NCBI GenBank assembly: GCA_016648135.1
Contig: JADDOH010002249.1
Location: forward strand, 62,001-126,000
Source: Agrypnia vestita
Taxonomy: Eukaryota; Arthropoda; Insecta; Trichoptera; Phryganeidae
Direction of reading: 5' to 3'
DNA: 64,000 nt
The position numbers were made by a program, and so were the translations under genes. The notes below the pieces were generated by a model. It was given only the letters and a program-made list of their open reading frames with translations, made no database searches and had not been told where the DNA came from. The first letter of the stretch is position 1. Each line of letters begins with the position of its first letter. This document shows positions 40,156 to 55,100 of this stretch, in pieces.

Positions 40156-43100
40156 GTAAGGAACTTTCTACTGTTTATCATTGTTTGTATTACGATATGC
40201 AGTGTTTGATGATATTTTACGACAATGTACCTATCGCTAGACAATGCTAGATTTAAGGGAACGAATGCGTACTCGCGATTTTATTGCACAACATTTTGAC
40301 TATGTTACGTTAATCGCATCTGTACTGCGGTAGTCTACTTATTAAAAATGTTTAAATATAGTACAAAACATTACAGCTAGCTCTAAATATATTGAATATA
40401 AATAAAAATATAATGCTTAGGCAAATTTTAAATGGAATTAATTATAAGCAGTGGTGAAAAACCAGACTTGCACGTCAGAAATGACATGTCAAGACATTTT
40501 GGGTGAGACGCGCTTTACGGATAGTCATTGCCCAAGAACAATCAACTCGCTCCAGTCGCCGAAGCTTGAAAGTAAACTAGAGATGGGACGTTTGTGAACG
40601 AACTGTTCTTGGGTATATTCTGCACTTCTTTTAGAACGGTTTGAACAAATTAGTGGTTTAGTTAACTCTAGTATACTTCCGTTCATTAGTTGGAAATATT
40701 TTTTTTTTGAAAATGACGATTAATTGTGGAAATCCATTGTCCATCATTCATCAAATCCTAAATCCCAATAGTGATGAAATCTTTGCCAGTTAATCCTATT
40801 TTTGGGAACTGAAATCACCTTGTATTGCGTGTCAAGAAGCTCAGACACAATTTATATTAAAATATTGGCTAAATCCAAGATAATGGTCCCATTGCATATA
40901 CAAGGAAAATGATTATTTCACTATATTATTGAATGTGCTAATAACAAAATGAAAGATAATTTACGTTTAAAAAGTAAGTATTAAATAAGATATTACACTT
41001 TAAAGTTTCGAAAAATGCACTGCATATTTCGACATTTCATAGGCAATATATGGGGTTAGATTAGGTTATTAGGTTTGGTTTGGTTAGGTTATTAGGTTTG
41101 GTTAGGTTAGGCTATTAGGTTTGGTTTGTTTAATTTAGATTACGATTAAGATTAAATTAACAGGACATTAAATATAGTGAAATACTTATTTTCATTGTAT
41201 GAACAACGGGACCATATTCTTGGATTATTCCAAAAATATTATTCTAGCCAAAAAGCGAGCCCAGGAATCTGCGGAACGTGAAGGGGGAACGAGTGGAGCA
41301 CCTCCGCAAGAAACCCAAGATGCTCCGCCTCAACAAGTTCCGCCCCAACAAGTTCCACCTCAAGAAGCTCCGCCTCAAGTGGCTCCACCTCCGCAAGCCC
41401 CGCAGGAAGTCCCGCCAGCCCCGATGCCTGAACCAGTGACCAAATCGAAAAAAGGCAAACAAAAATACAAGAAAATGGATCTCAGCGCGATTGAGACTCT
41501 CAAGCCCTCTGTAGCACAAGTTGCTACAACCAGTGCGCAACCTACTGTCCAACAGTTTCGCCCGCCTCCACCTACTCAAGTTCAACATTTTCCGCAACCG
41601 CCTCCCCAAACACAACCCGTTCCAATTAAATCTACCGCTTCTCAACCTTCACTCTCGGCGCAGCAGCCGGCCCAGCCCCCTGTGCTGGCGCAGAGTCTGA
41701 CATCTATTCCTGTTCAGCAAGCACAACCCGCTCCGAGCAAAGGGCAAAAGGGTAAAGGAAAACAAAAGAAAAATATGGATCCTGCAATGGATACAACTGG
41801 AGACGCCCTCAGCAAACTAAAGATTGAGGAAATTGCCCCCCGGGATACAGTTTCTCCACCTCAGGCAGTCCCTCCAATTAAATCTACCGCTTCTCAACCT
41901 TCACTCTCGGCGCAGCAGCCGGCCCAGCCCCCTGTGCTGGCGCAGAGTCTTCCATCCATTCCTGTTCAGCAAGCACAACCCGCTCCGAGCAAAGGGCAAA
42001 AGGGTAAAGGAAAACAAAAGAAAAATATGGATCCTGCAATGGATACAACTGGAGACGCCCTCAGCAAACTAAAGATTGAGGAAATTGCCCCCCGGGATAC
42101 AGTTTCTCCACCTCAGGCAGTCCCTCCGCAAAAGCAGAAATTGAAGAAAGACGAGGCTACAAGTGTTCCTGGACCTGCAAAGACACCGATACCATCTCCC
42201 TCGCCCGCGCAGCTTTCGGCTCCTTTGCAAAGGGTCGCCCAACAGCCTTCGCAGGCGACGACGCAACACAAGGCGACTCCTCAAGGTACACCCCCACACG
42301 CAGGCTCGCCAATCCACGGCAGCAGCTTGGCGGTACCCAAGAGAAGTGGGAATTTGGGCCAGAAATTGGGTAGAAAAATCAAAGTGGAGACGAACTACTT
42401 GCCGTTGACAATTGCGACAAAAAAAGAGGGCGTAAGTCTTTAAATTTTTTATTTACTTACTTTTAAGCATAACACAGCGAATCCAGACTTGACCTTCCAT
42501 TGTTCATTTTGATGGCTTCTTTTTTTCACTTTTTAACTATCCAAAAAAGTCAATTTGGGATTTTTTGCACATCCGTCATTGTTCTACGATCATGATGAAA
42601 TATTGAAGGAAGGCTCTGTTAAAAGTTTCAAAAACCAAAAGTAAGAAAGTGGATGATGCAAAGGTGATAAGCCAGGACAGAAGAGTGTGGGATTCTATCT
42701 TCTGCCTGCAAAATGATGATTAGTAATAATACACCGACTGATTCTGACTTTGATTAGACTGATTCAATTACATTTTTTTTTTCATATTTCTAGATACATT
42801 ATGATGTTACAATTGTCCCGGATAAACCAAAGAAGTTCTTGATGGAGGTTATGCAAAAATACATAACTAAATCGTTCCCCAAGCGCTACCCAGCTTTTGA
42901 TGGACAAAAAAACTTATACAGTTGCGGTGAACTCCCTCTGCCATCTGGATACCATTCGGATACGGTAAATTTTTATCTATGTGAGAATTATATTGATTTT
43001 TACGCATTTCTGATGTGGTCCAGACCATGTCTTTTATTTTATGCTGACTACTGCTCTACACAATAGGTCCAACAAAGAATAATGTGTGCTATAGTGCAAG

Positions 43101-46100
43101 TGGTTTTAAAAAAATATTTCCAGCACATCAGTTTATTTTTTAATATTCCATTGGATGTATAGCAGATTGCCCCATCTTGGGTGTAATTTCAAGTCTAGTT
43201 TCGGAATTCGATGTAAAAGCAGGGCCAGTCAACAACTCAGGATCTTCTCGTACAGACTCGTTAACTTGCGCAACATTCTCCTCATCATTTAGCTATACTA
43301 TCTCCCGGTCTTATCATTTAGCGTTAAACGGGTTTGAATTCCCCTTTGGTTCGATTATTTTTCTAATGACAACGTTCAGTTAAAATGTCTAATCTTTTGA
43401 AGAAGTTAATGCACGTATTTATGGAATATTGTATTTCTAATAACTGTGTTTGTGTTAGTCTGAGTTGGACTCAAAAGATAAAAGATTGAAGAAGCATTCC
43501 ATAATTGAAAGATCCAAACATGGGGAATTCAATTAAAAAAAAATTCACTGGTGAGAATAGCAAATATGCCAACATTGGGTACTTTAGTAATCAAAATGGT
43601 GCAACCTTTACATAAGTATAATAAATATTGCATTTTCGAGGGAATTTACGAGAGAAAAAATCACAGGAGAGTGATTTTTTTGAGAATTTTGCAATCGCAT
43701 TGCAATTTCAAAAAAAAAAATTTGTAACTTCTAGTGTTTGTCCAGTTATCGAACATTAGTGATCATATTGGCGAACATAATCTCGCTAGCAGCACCTCAA
43801 AATAGTATCTTAGTAGAAATGGTATCTTAAATTCCGAACCAATGGAGTTTCGTATAATTCAAATTTTTTTTTTTAATCTTTTGTATTTAGAATTAACAAG
43901 ATTGTACTGTACATCCTGTCTATTTTATCTTAACATATCAATATTTTTATCTTGAAAATAGGAGGAATGCCTGTCAATAAATGATTGTGAGCTTGGCACA
44001 TTCTCACTTTATGAGAATGTGATCCGGAGTTTGAAGATTGGATATGATTGTGATAATCATTTCTCACTAATGCACTTGTATATTCAATGCTAATCCTTTT
44101 TTGTGAGTCTAGATTGATTTAACAAAATGTTATATATGTTAGTACATGACCACTAAAAATTACTTTTTGTCTACCGGTTTCGAGACGTAACCCGTCTCTT
44201 CGGCAGGACAACCACTATACTAACATGTAAATAACTCTACACACCACAACCACAGTATTATTTGCTAACCAACACCTTCACAAATACTCTTCATTCTTTT
44301 TAAAATGTGTTTACTAGAAACTTTTATTTTTCAGGTTGAAATTATAGAAGAAGGGAGGAAGGATCCATTAAAATTTGAAGTATCCATCAAGATGGTAGCA
44401 AGAATTGATTTCTCTTCTTTGACTGAGTAATAATTTTTAATACTTAAAGTTAAACAAATTTTATTATGTTAGTGTTATTATACATTAATTTTTTGGGCGG
44501 TAAAATATTTTATTTTTTAATAATATGTACTTATTTCAAAATCATTATTTGATACAATTTTATACATAGGATGTTTTTTTAAGGTATAGAACTTTAAAAT
44601 GAAATAAAATACATAAATATCGTAATAATGACCATGGTAATGACTTTATTGGAAAGATAATTTTATGATACAATTAACTAATAGCAATAAAATTAAAGTT
44701 CTATACCTCTAAAAAACATTCCTTATATGAGTCGTATATTTCCAGACACCGCTAACTCCATATCAAAACAATTTACAGCAGGTCAAGTAATTTATACCTT
44801 ATTGTGTGAGATGTTTTTACCTACACTGTTAGTTTTTCTAGAAAGTTTGTTTACATTTATTTATAACAAACTTTCTAGAAGTATTTCGCCAATTGCTAGT
44901 CTGTAAATAATTTTAAGTGTTTCGATTTTTGTAATGCTTAAGGTTAGAATATTTATTTTTGTCCATTCAGTTAATATGTCTATGTCTTTGTTGATTTTTT
45001 TTATGGTTTCTATGTCATTATTGTTTTCGTAAAATATTCCGAGGTTGTCCGCATAGAGTATTATTTTGCCTCTAATATTTAGCTGCTCCAGGTCATTTAT
45101 GTATATTGTATAGAGTAATGGTCCTAGGATTGATCCCTGTGGGACACCGTAGCTGACATTCACATATGTACAATAAATATTGCTTTCTATTGATTTCTCG
45201 AAATGTGCAAAATACAGACCTTTTCACAAATTAATTTTTTTCTTGAGTTTCATGATTTTTGGCAAATTCTGCAATCGCATCGCGTGGGTGTTACCACATC
45301 TCTTGTGAACGCTACATTGAACAAAGGGCTATATGGAAAATTATTTTGGTTATCAATGAGAGGTACTCTGTTAATTCACTGCCTCCCTAATGTAAAAGAT
45401 TTCTAAATTATTCAATTTTAAACCTTTATCATTAGTATTTAATATTTTCACCCCTATTTTTGGGTCAAATTTATGATTATTAAATATATATTAATAAATG
45501 TGCCAATGTTATTTGGGGGCTACATGTATCTCGACTGCGCCTATTCTGGCGGGTGTGTGCCACTGTTTCATCTAAACAGTCACAAAGTATATTAACTGTT
45601 AGTTATTATGCCCATGAGATGGAAATAATTTTTTTATTGTCATTGTTCTTTTCAGTTACATGAAGGGGGGGTCCTCGCAAGATGCCCCCCAAAGAGCTAT
45701 CCAATGCCTGGATGTTGTATTAAGACACGCGCCTTTGCTCCGTTTTGTCAAGGTTTGTTATTTTTTAAATATTACCACTTATCTTGACGAACCTTGCGTC
45801 TTTTTTGTGAGGCAGATGTTTTAAATTAAAATACTAGCTTGGTGAGGGGACTGTGTTGAAAAAAATCTAATTAAATGTCTAATAACAAATATTACATTAT
45901 TCTTACTTAATTATTTTGTTTATACTTTTAAATTATAAATTTTAAATATTTTTTGATGATTTTAAAACGTTTTTTATTCCCATAAACGGATGGTTTTAAA
46001 AATATATTTATTTACTCATATGTTTTGAGGCTTCAACCACTACATAAAAATTTGTTTTTTTATTAAAAGCACGCTAATTACTATTTAAAAAAATATATAT

Positions 46101-49100
46101 GTACTAAGATTTTTCACAGGGTTCGAGGATATATATCATGATATAGATATTTATGGCTTGATTTTTATTTTTGATATATTTATATCCAAAAAACTTTCTG
46201 CTGTCGTTAATAGACGGCGCTAGTTGTATTTTAAAAAGTGCTACAGGTTTTTTTTTGATATCTGCGGTTGTTACTAGATAGCGCCGGTTGTATTTTAAAA
46301 AGTGCTATGGTTGTTTTTTTGATATACGCTATTTAAGGACACACTAAGTTGATTCAATATTTATATAAAAAGGGCATAAAGTTAAAGAAATATAGACTTT
46401 GAAACTTTAAAAAACTTTCTCTAAATTAACATTTCTTGACAATGTGAGTTAATGTCGATTTCAGACTGAAACATAATGAAGACGGCAATATCCATCCTTA
46501 TAAGTTAAATATTTATTTATATATGTATATAAAAAAAAACTGATGTGGCAATTATTTTTAAAAACTTATTTCCAATTAGATATAGATTTCATAGATTCCA
46601 GAGAACTTCCTTGAATAGTAATAGGTTTTTTGTATTCAAAATTCTTTTAGGGGGTGTTCCGGATGGGAACACTTTTTTTATGCGGCTCAGTAGTCTTCGC
46701 TGGTGGGGCAGAGATCGCCACCAGAATTTGCTGTGAAGCTCGTAGTCCGTGGATATGCCATAAGTCAAACGCCGAAGTAGTGCTTTTATCGTATTAAAGT
46801 CGAAGAAAAAATCCGAAGCGAAGTCCGAGTCAGAAAGCAGTGGTCACAAAAATCCAAGAAAGCAGAGTCCAAAGTAGATGAGCAGGGGTCAGAAAGAAAA
46901 AGCGGCAAGAAGATTGTCCAAATAGCGATTCTCGTACCAACGCGAGTGGCGTAACTGTGGTACTCGCTCAAAAATGCATTTTATTTATACCAAATTCAAA
47001 ATTTCACAAGATTGCGTCATAGCATGTTACAAAAACCAATGAGATTGCGTAATTCTGGGAAGGCGCCGCAGCGCTCCCAGCGGCCGAGCGGTGAACTACG
47101 TCATTCGCGATTGCACAATTTCACCGCGCGGCAGATTTCATATGGCAGATACAAATTAATTCACAAAAAATGCATTTTAGCTCCCAAGAGACTAATACTG
47201 TGTTATTTTGTAATAACAGACCTAGCAGATGATAATAACACAGTTATTTGGACGGGCTGGGTCATACAAGGCCCAAAAAACTAAAATTAAATTCGCCACA
47301 AACGGCTCAAATTTTCAAAAATTCATAAAAAATCAAAAACAGCATTTTTACAAGTTTTGCTATGACAAATGTAATTTGCGCATGCAAGCGCTCATTTTAA
47401 CAGTAATTCCAAATATTTCAGGTAAATATTTACTGAGTTATAGGCATTCAAAAAAGCGCCAAAAACCAATTTTTTATTCCACTCTCAGGCGCGCCTATAT
47501 CATTCCACATATATAAAAATATATTTTCCAGACAGGCATTCAGTAAAGGAATGCAATGACACTACATAAGTAGGAATTCGTCCACGATAAGCCGCTCTGA
47601 TTGTCGATTAAAAATTCGACTTTTTAATATTCTCCACGGCGAGCCGTGTGCGCGAGCTTACCGCGACGTGGGCCCGAAAACAGGCGTACACCGTTTCCAA
47701 ATCGAGAAAAATACAAAATTTTTCTCACGGTCTTCCAGTACTCATTTATTTCATGATGACCATCTCCACGATGGCGCCCGGTGCAGGCCTTTGGGCCCCC
47801 GTGGAGGGTATCCCATATACTCATCTCAGACGGGGGCTCGGAATTTGAGTACTAGGCGTTAGAATATAGCCGGTCAGGTAAGTTTGTAAAATCTCTCATA
47901 TTCAAAAACATTTATTTGCCCGTCGGCGGATTCAACGGCGGAAAGAAAGAGACGAGACCCTCTGCAGCGAGACTCGTCTCCCGTGTTGGCGAATATTGCG
48001 TGCCACACTCATGCCCATTTAGTGTTGGCGAACATCGCGGGTACCGCGTGCCACACACATACTTTACTTTGGGGCGTTACATCGCGGAAGAATCCCTTCG
48101 GCTCAAACTTCTAACCTTTGTCCACGCACCAATAGGTGCCAAATAAAAAATTATTTATTTCCATTTTATTCATAAAAATTCATAAAATTCCAATACATTT
48201 TTCTCATCAGAGATTCAACATAATGCACATGACAATATTGCATACAAAAAGGGCGCCAAGCGCTGCTTCTTACAAGGCATCAACATATTTTTAAAATATT
48301 TTCATAACATATACAAATTCCACACATATTTGTATCGACACTTGTAGCTGGAAATAACATCGGCGGCCAAACAGGCCGCATTTTTCATATTCATTTAACA
48401 AAGGGCCAATCTCAGGGCTAGTGTCCGGACGATGTTGTTCTACAGCTAGTTGGAAGCAGTATGCGCGCGCGGCCCCCCTCCAGTCGCGGCAGCAGCCGCT
48501 GGGCACTGACTTGCGCGCGCTCCGATCGGCAACCCAATTTTCAGTGGCGGCATACACACCTCGTCTCCAATGCAATTTTCTGTATGTAGCGGCTGATTTA
48601 TTTTGGACACGCGCCGCTCATAGTGGTCATGTTATGTTCTCATTTTTTACATGGCTCAACCCTGTCCGTTCCAGGGGGTAATATATTACTTTACGGAATG
48701 TAAAATAACTAGTGAAATAATTAATTTTATTATTACACCTTACCTTTATTGAATAAATCAAATAAGAAAAATAATAGGTAAGTTTTGGATATAATTTATT
48801 TATATAATGTAATTTGTTTACTTTATGTTATATGAGCCTAAAAATTATGATTTGTTTCTTTCAAGGTTGGCAAATCCTTCTTCAGCGCACCCGAGGGTAG
48901 GGTTGTCCCATTGGGCGGAGGATTGGATATGTGGTACGGACTGTTTCAGAGTGCCATCCTTGGATGGAAACCATTCATCAACATAGATAGTAGGTTTACA
49001 TTTATGTCTTCTCTTTTTCACGTAGTAAATTTAAAATATTTTTTAGATTTTATGTTTCTGTCAACCGGTGCTTGATTGACTGCACGGTGCGTATATACAT

Positions 49101-52100
49101 GTTGATACACAATAAGATATGTTTAAGATTTCATTGAGATAAATGAAAAAAAAAAATTTATAAGAGGTTAACTTGTAATTTTTTTATTAAATAAAAAAAA
49201 AAATTATTTTGTTAACTTTTAAAATATTTTTTTTTCAGTTGCCCATAAAGGCTTCCCGAAAAGACAAAATGTCGTAGACCTAATACAGGATTTGACCAGG
49301 GATGATATACGGAAGTCTCAAGGTCCACTAAGGCCTGATGTTATCGAAAATTTGAAGAAATTCATTAAAGGATTAAAGGTATCATCATAATTTACCATAT
49401 GTTCTAGTCTGTATGTATTTTTTATATACACGAGGCATTTTTGTTATTCGGAAAATATTAGATGCATGATTTAGGGGCCATTCAAGTATTGCGTAAGCAG
49501 AATTTAGTAATTTTTAACTTCCCCTTATACAGTGAAACTCTCTTAATATGTTTTTCAAGGGACCAGCAAATAAAAACTTATTAGGCGTGAAAACATATTA
49601 ATAGTGATTTCAATATTTTTTTCATATGTTATTTACACTTTCTAATTTTGTATTTTAATTGAATTTTCGTTTATATCATATGACAATTTAAGGACATTTT
49701 ATTTTTAAAAAATTAAGCAGGTAAATATATACATTTATAAAATATTACCTATGTGAATACACCTGAGGGTCAGAAAACAATAAAAACCACAAAAAAAAAA
49801 AATTAGCACTGTCAAAAAATATTTTATTAATAACCATACTAAAAGGAAACCATAAAATAACTTATGTAGGTATGTCACTACCTATGTGCAAATCTTCATT
49901 TTAAAAGAAATGTATTTTAAATTTAACTAAATTTTAGCTCATTAAGGCCAGCGCCACACTATGCGTTTCTTCTGTCGCGTCAAATCCGCAACCGAATTCA
50001 GAGCCTGTCTGGATGACGCGTTTTACGCGCGAGTCCATTTGCGCGTTTCAATTTATATTGCATCCAGATATGCAAATTATTGTTTTATTTCAGATGTTGG
50101 TGCATATGGCAAAATCAATGATTCCACAATTTTTGAAAACTCTGTTTTATATAAAAAAATAAACTTGTCTAAAAAACATTTTAGGCGCAAGTGAGCAAAC
50201 GCGCGTCAGCATTTAGACGGGATGTATGTAGAACCAGTATCTCGAGAACGCGCGAGTGTCTACGCGCAAGTGCACTCCCGCGTAAAATGTGTCATCTGGA
50301 CAGGCTCTTAGCGGTCACACACTATATTCCGCGGCAGACCGCGCGGAGAACAAACACACTTGCAGATAATCTGTAATCATCACCGATTTTACGTTGACGT
50401 AAGTTCCGCAGGCGGGGAACCGAACAGACGCCGGCGGTGGCGGCGGAACGATCGATGATCCGCGTAGTAGTGGCGTTCCGTGGCGTCAAAGATGCGACGG
50501 AAGATACACCTAGTGTGACGTCGGCCTTAGAAAACGATAGGAGGTATTACGTTATTAATATTACCGATTGTTTCCTCCAAGAAATACAACCAAAATGAAA
50601 ACAGTTTCGTCTAGGCGACTATATAAAAAATTATCGTAAATAATCGCCGGATAAATTTATTTATTAAATATTATTTTATTAGCCTATTCAAATACTACAG
50701 GGTTTTTTCAGCGGCTAGAACATTTGTGACGCCGCCAAAACCACTTAATTTTTATTGCGACCATTTTTCATTTTTAGAAATGATGAACAAAATTTCCTCT
50801 TCCGAAAAATGTATTATGAAGATTTATTTTTATGAATAAATTGAGTTCGGCTACAAATATTTTCAATACTTAGGCGAGAAACGAAAATAAGCGGGAAACA
50901 TTAAGCCTAAAAAATATATGGGATTTGTATGGGACTTTTTCGGGACCGCAGAATTTAAACTTATTTAGCGGGAAAACTTATTAAAAGTGAATTTATTAAG
51001 CGAGTTTCACTGTATCTGGATTTAAAAAAATATATGCATATACCTTATTCGGTATATACATATTTTGTATTTTTTTAACTGTGCATAATGTACTATTCCG
51101 AGTAGCTTTGATCCACAAAAATATCTGCACTATAAAAGAAGTATTGTAAACAAGAATTTTCTAAATAAATTATGTATAGGTAATACGACAAAATTTTCCA
51201 TATATTTCAAAGATGATTTATATATAACTAGCTGAACATACCCGGCGTTGCACGGGTTAAGGATTAACTTGTTGTGGGCCGTAAATTTTCGGAATTTTTT
51301 GTGATTTTTCTTTTTACAAAAAAACCATGAAAACATGCGTATATTAAAAAAAAAACACACACATTCATATTATTTTATCGTAAGTGTCGAAACGCAATGA
51401 TTTTTTTATCATTTAAGTAAAAAAAAAAATTTTTTTTTTGAATTTCCATAATGTTGCCAGCGCAACATTTTCTGAAAAATAATAATATTTTTTTTATTTG
51501 TTTATTAGAGACAACACTACTATTAATAATAATAATCTTCTTCTGTGTGATATATTTTGTTGCACGGCACGGCACACGACGGGACATTGCACTCATAACA
51601 CATAAATATGATACACTTTCACACACACACATATTTCAAATAAACGCAACAAAATTGCGGGTATTTTTGTTAATAAATCACTATTAGTATTCAATTGAAT
51701 CATAAACCAACAAAAACTGACAAATATCGCAAAACATATCGTATATATTTGTATATACGTGTACAAATAAATCGAAAATCGAAAAAAATAAATCGTATTT
51801 CCCGCGCACTTTTTGCGTGACCTTGGATGACGGAATATTTGAATTTCGATTGCGCAACACGCGTTTTGGGCGACATCTACAACTTCTCTATACGATTTTG
51901 ACGGCAGAAAAACTTCCGTTTTGATTGTTGATTTAAAATATAATCGGTGATGTTTTTGAGTTGAAAATGGAACGACAGGTCACAACAGGATTTCTCTATT
52001 GGGATAAAATTACGTTTTTCAAATTCGATACGCGGCCGTCGATAAATAATTTATTTTGTGCCTGTCGGATATATGCGTCGGCGGCCCAGGGGGGGTTAAG

Positions 52101-55100
52101 TTTAAATTAAATTTATGAGGGTAAACAAAGGTTCGATTCAAATGGTATAGATTTGCATCGAAAATATGTCAGGGAGAGGGGAAGGGGTAAGAGAATAAGG
52201 GGAAAATTTTGCCTATCTTACCTGCCGAGTCCTAAAGAATAAGTTTCCAAATTTTAAGTTCGATCGGTCGAACGGTTCAGATTCGCATCGAATATAGGTT
52301 AGGAGGATGGGAAGGGGTAAAATAATGGGAAAAATGTTGCCTATGTTACCCGCCGGGTCCCAAAGCATAAGTATGCAAATTTTGAGTCCGATCGGTCAAA
52401 CGGTTCAGATTCGCATCGAAAATAGGTCAGGGGGTGGGGAAGGGGTAAGAGAATAGGGGGGAAATATTGTCTATGTTACCCGCCGGGACCCAAAGCGTAA
52501 GTATGCAAAATTTGAATCGAATCGGACAAACGGTGTGGATTTGTATAGAGAACAGACAGACAGACATTGAGTTTTACAGGTATAGATTAAAACGGGAATA
52601 ATACTAATTTCAGATATATGTTTCTTTTCACTTGAGTTTCATTTAGAGTTGAGGAACTTTTTGATTTCTCACATTAACTAACCTAAGGAATCTATTATTT
52701 TTATTATGAAAATTTCAATGCCATTTTATTTTGTAAATGTGTTCCCTGTCTCGAAAAGATGGTTTGGGAAATCTGTTAATTTATTGTATTATGGTTGTAT
52801 ATTATCTGTGTTGTCAGGTGGAATACGAGATCCCGGGGGTTTCGGCGTCAAAGCGTTCATACCGGGTTAATGATGTTGTGGGTCCACCCGGTGACATAAG
52901 GTTCAAAATGGATGATGGCAGACAGTTGAACGTCATTGAATACTTTGCGCGTGAAAGAAATTACAGGTAAATTAGTTCATATTTAATGCAGAATTATTAT
53001 GAAATGTTTTTTTTTCTATTTTATCTTTGTGAAAAATTATCTTTTTTTTTTCTAGAATAAAATATCCAAATTTTCCTTGCCTGTGGGTAGGGAGCAGAAA
53101 CTCAGACCGCAAGATATGCTACCCAGTTGAGCTGTGCATCGTTCTACCGGGACAGGTAAGATACTGCATTATTGTGCTACAGAGTAAAGCCTTTTTACTA
53201 TATATAGTATGTTCTAGACAAATCGGCACTATTTGCTTCAGAACAGGCAAGAGATTCAAGAACATATTTAATCACATCAAAAAAGGAAATTTTCTCTCTT
53301 TTTAAAAGCTTCAAGAGAAGCCGTTGCGATGTCGTTACATCACAATAACACCCAAGCTTGAGTAAATCACGTAGATTTATTGTGACCTCACCGGGAATCG
53401 AACCTGGAACTCTCGGTGTGTGAATGGATTTCCTTTTAACATGAAAATAATTCACATCTCGGAAAAAAAAATATCTGGCTGGTAATGAACAATACAACTA
53501 TGCTGCTTGCTGCACCATTTATTGATTGCCGATCAGCCACCTTGTTTTCGAATCCTTACATCTTAAACCTTTAAATGCCATTATTGCGTTCATGCACCAA
53601 ACCATGTAATGATTACACGCTTTTTGACCTTACAGAGACAGGATTAAGTATGATTTTCAGTGTCGTATATTTAAAGGCAATCAATCTGCTATGTGTGGAT
53701 GATAATTCTCAGTATTTTATAAATGGCCAGCTGTGCACACAGTTTCACCCACATGGAATACAGTTTGAGACTACAAGAGTACATATCTAACTAACATTGC
53801 ATTTGATACTTTGTAGATACATAATTATTACCTTATGAAAACAAATATTATTGACGAATTCAAAAAAATATTATAATTGTGTTCTATAACGCCACTCTGG
53901 GACAGGCGTAGCCTAGTAGAGTGGCATAATCCACAGATCTAACAACAACAAAAAATTGTGTAATCTTATCTTATATTTTTATTGTTAAATTATTATTAAC
54001 TTGTTGTGGGCCGTAAATTTTCGGAATTTTTTGTGATTTTTCTTTTTACGAAAAAACCATGAAAACATGCGTATATTAAAAAAAAAACACACACATTCAT
54101 ATTATTTTATCGTAAGTGTCGAAACGCAATGATTTTTTTATCATTTAAGTAAAAAAAATAATCTTTTTTTGAATTTCCATAATGTTGCCAGCGCAACATT
54201 TTCTGAAAAATAATAATATTTTTTTTATTTGTTTATTAGAGACAACACTACTATTAATAATAATAATCTTCTTCTGTGTGATATATTTTGTTGCACGGCA
54301 CGGCACACGACGGGACATCGCACTCATAACACATAAATATGATACACTTTCACACACACACATATTTCAAATAAACGCAACAAATTGCGTGAATTTTTGT
54401 TAATAAATCACTATTAGTATTCAATTGAATCATAAACCAACAAAAACTGACAAATATCGCAAAACATATCGTATATATTTGTATATACGTGTATAAATAA
54501 ATCGAAAATCGAAAAAATAAATCGTATTTCCCGCGCACATTGCGCGTGACCTTGACGATGGAATATTTGAATTTCGATTGCACAACACGCGATCGGGGCG
54601 ACATCTACAACTTCTCTATACGATTTTGACGGCAGAAAAACTTCCGTTTTGATTGTTGATTTAAAATATAATCGGTGATGTTTTTGAGTTGAAAATGGAA
54701 CGACAGGTCACAACAGGATTTCTCTATTGGGAAAAAATTACGTTTTTCAAATTCGATACGCGGCCGTCGATAAATAAATTATTTTGTGCCTGTCGGATAT
54801 GTGCGTCCGCGGCCCAGGGGGGGTTAAGTACCTATATATTGTAAACAAGGATTTTTTGAAATAAATAAATAAATATCAGTGAAAAATCAATATAATCTAA
54901 ACTATTCGTCCAAACAATGTTGTGTAAAAGGCAATTTTTATCTACATAAAATTTTCCTAACGGTAAGCAAATTTATTTTGATAAAAATTTAACGTTACCT
55001 ACTTAAATTACCCCAGAAGAGATTAATATTAATTTTAAATATATATTTTATTCATATTTTATCAATTTGTGAATTAACCTTAATATAGATATACGTTGTC

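Noticed and set aside
41199..41247. Upstream in-frame ATG as Ago2 start
   Set aside because: MNNGTIFLDYSKN has no family similarity. The TTCTAG acceptor at 41247 joins in phase to the MGRK exon at 40143.
41244..42408. Open frames antisense and out of frame over the Ago2 P/Q region
   Set aside because: Low-complexity shadows of the CAG/CCT-rich coding repeats.
51375..51687. Paired open frames (and their copies at 54145-54403) as a small gene
   Set aside because: They lie wholly in the duplicated LINE-like sequence, are AT-driven, and differ in ending between copies.
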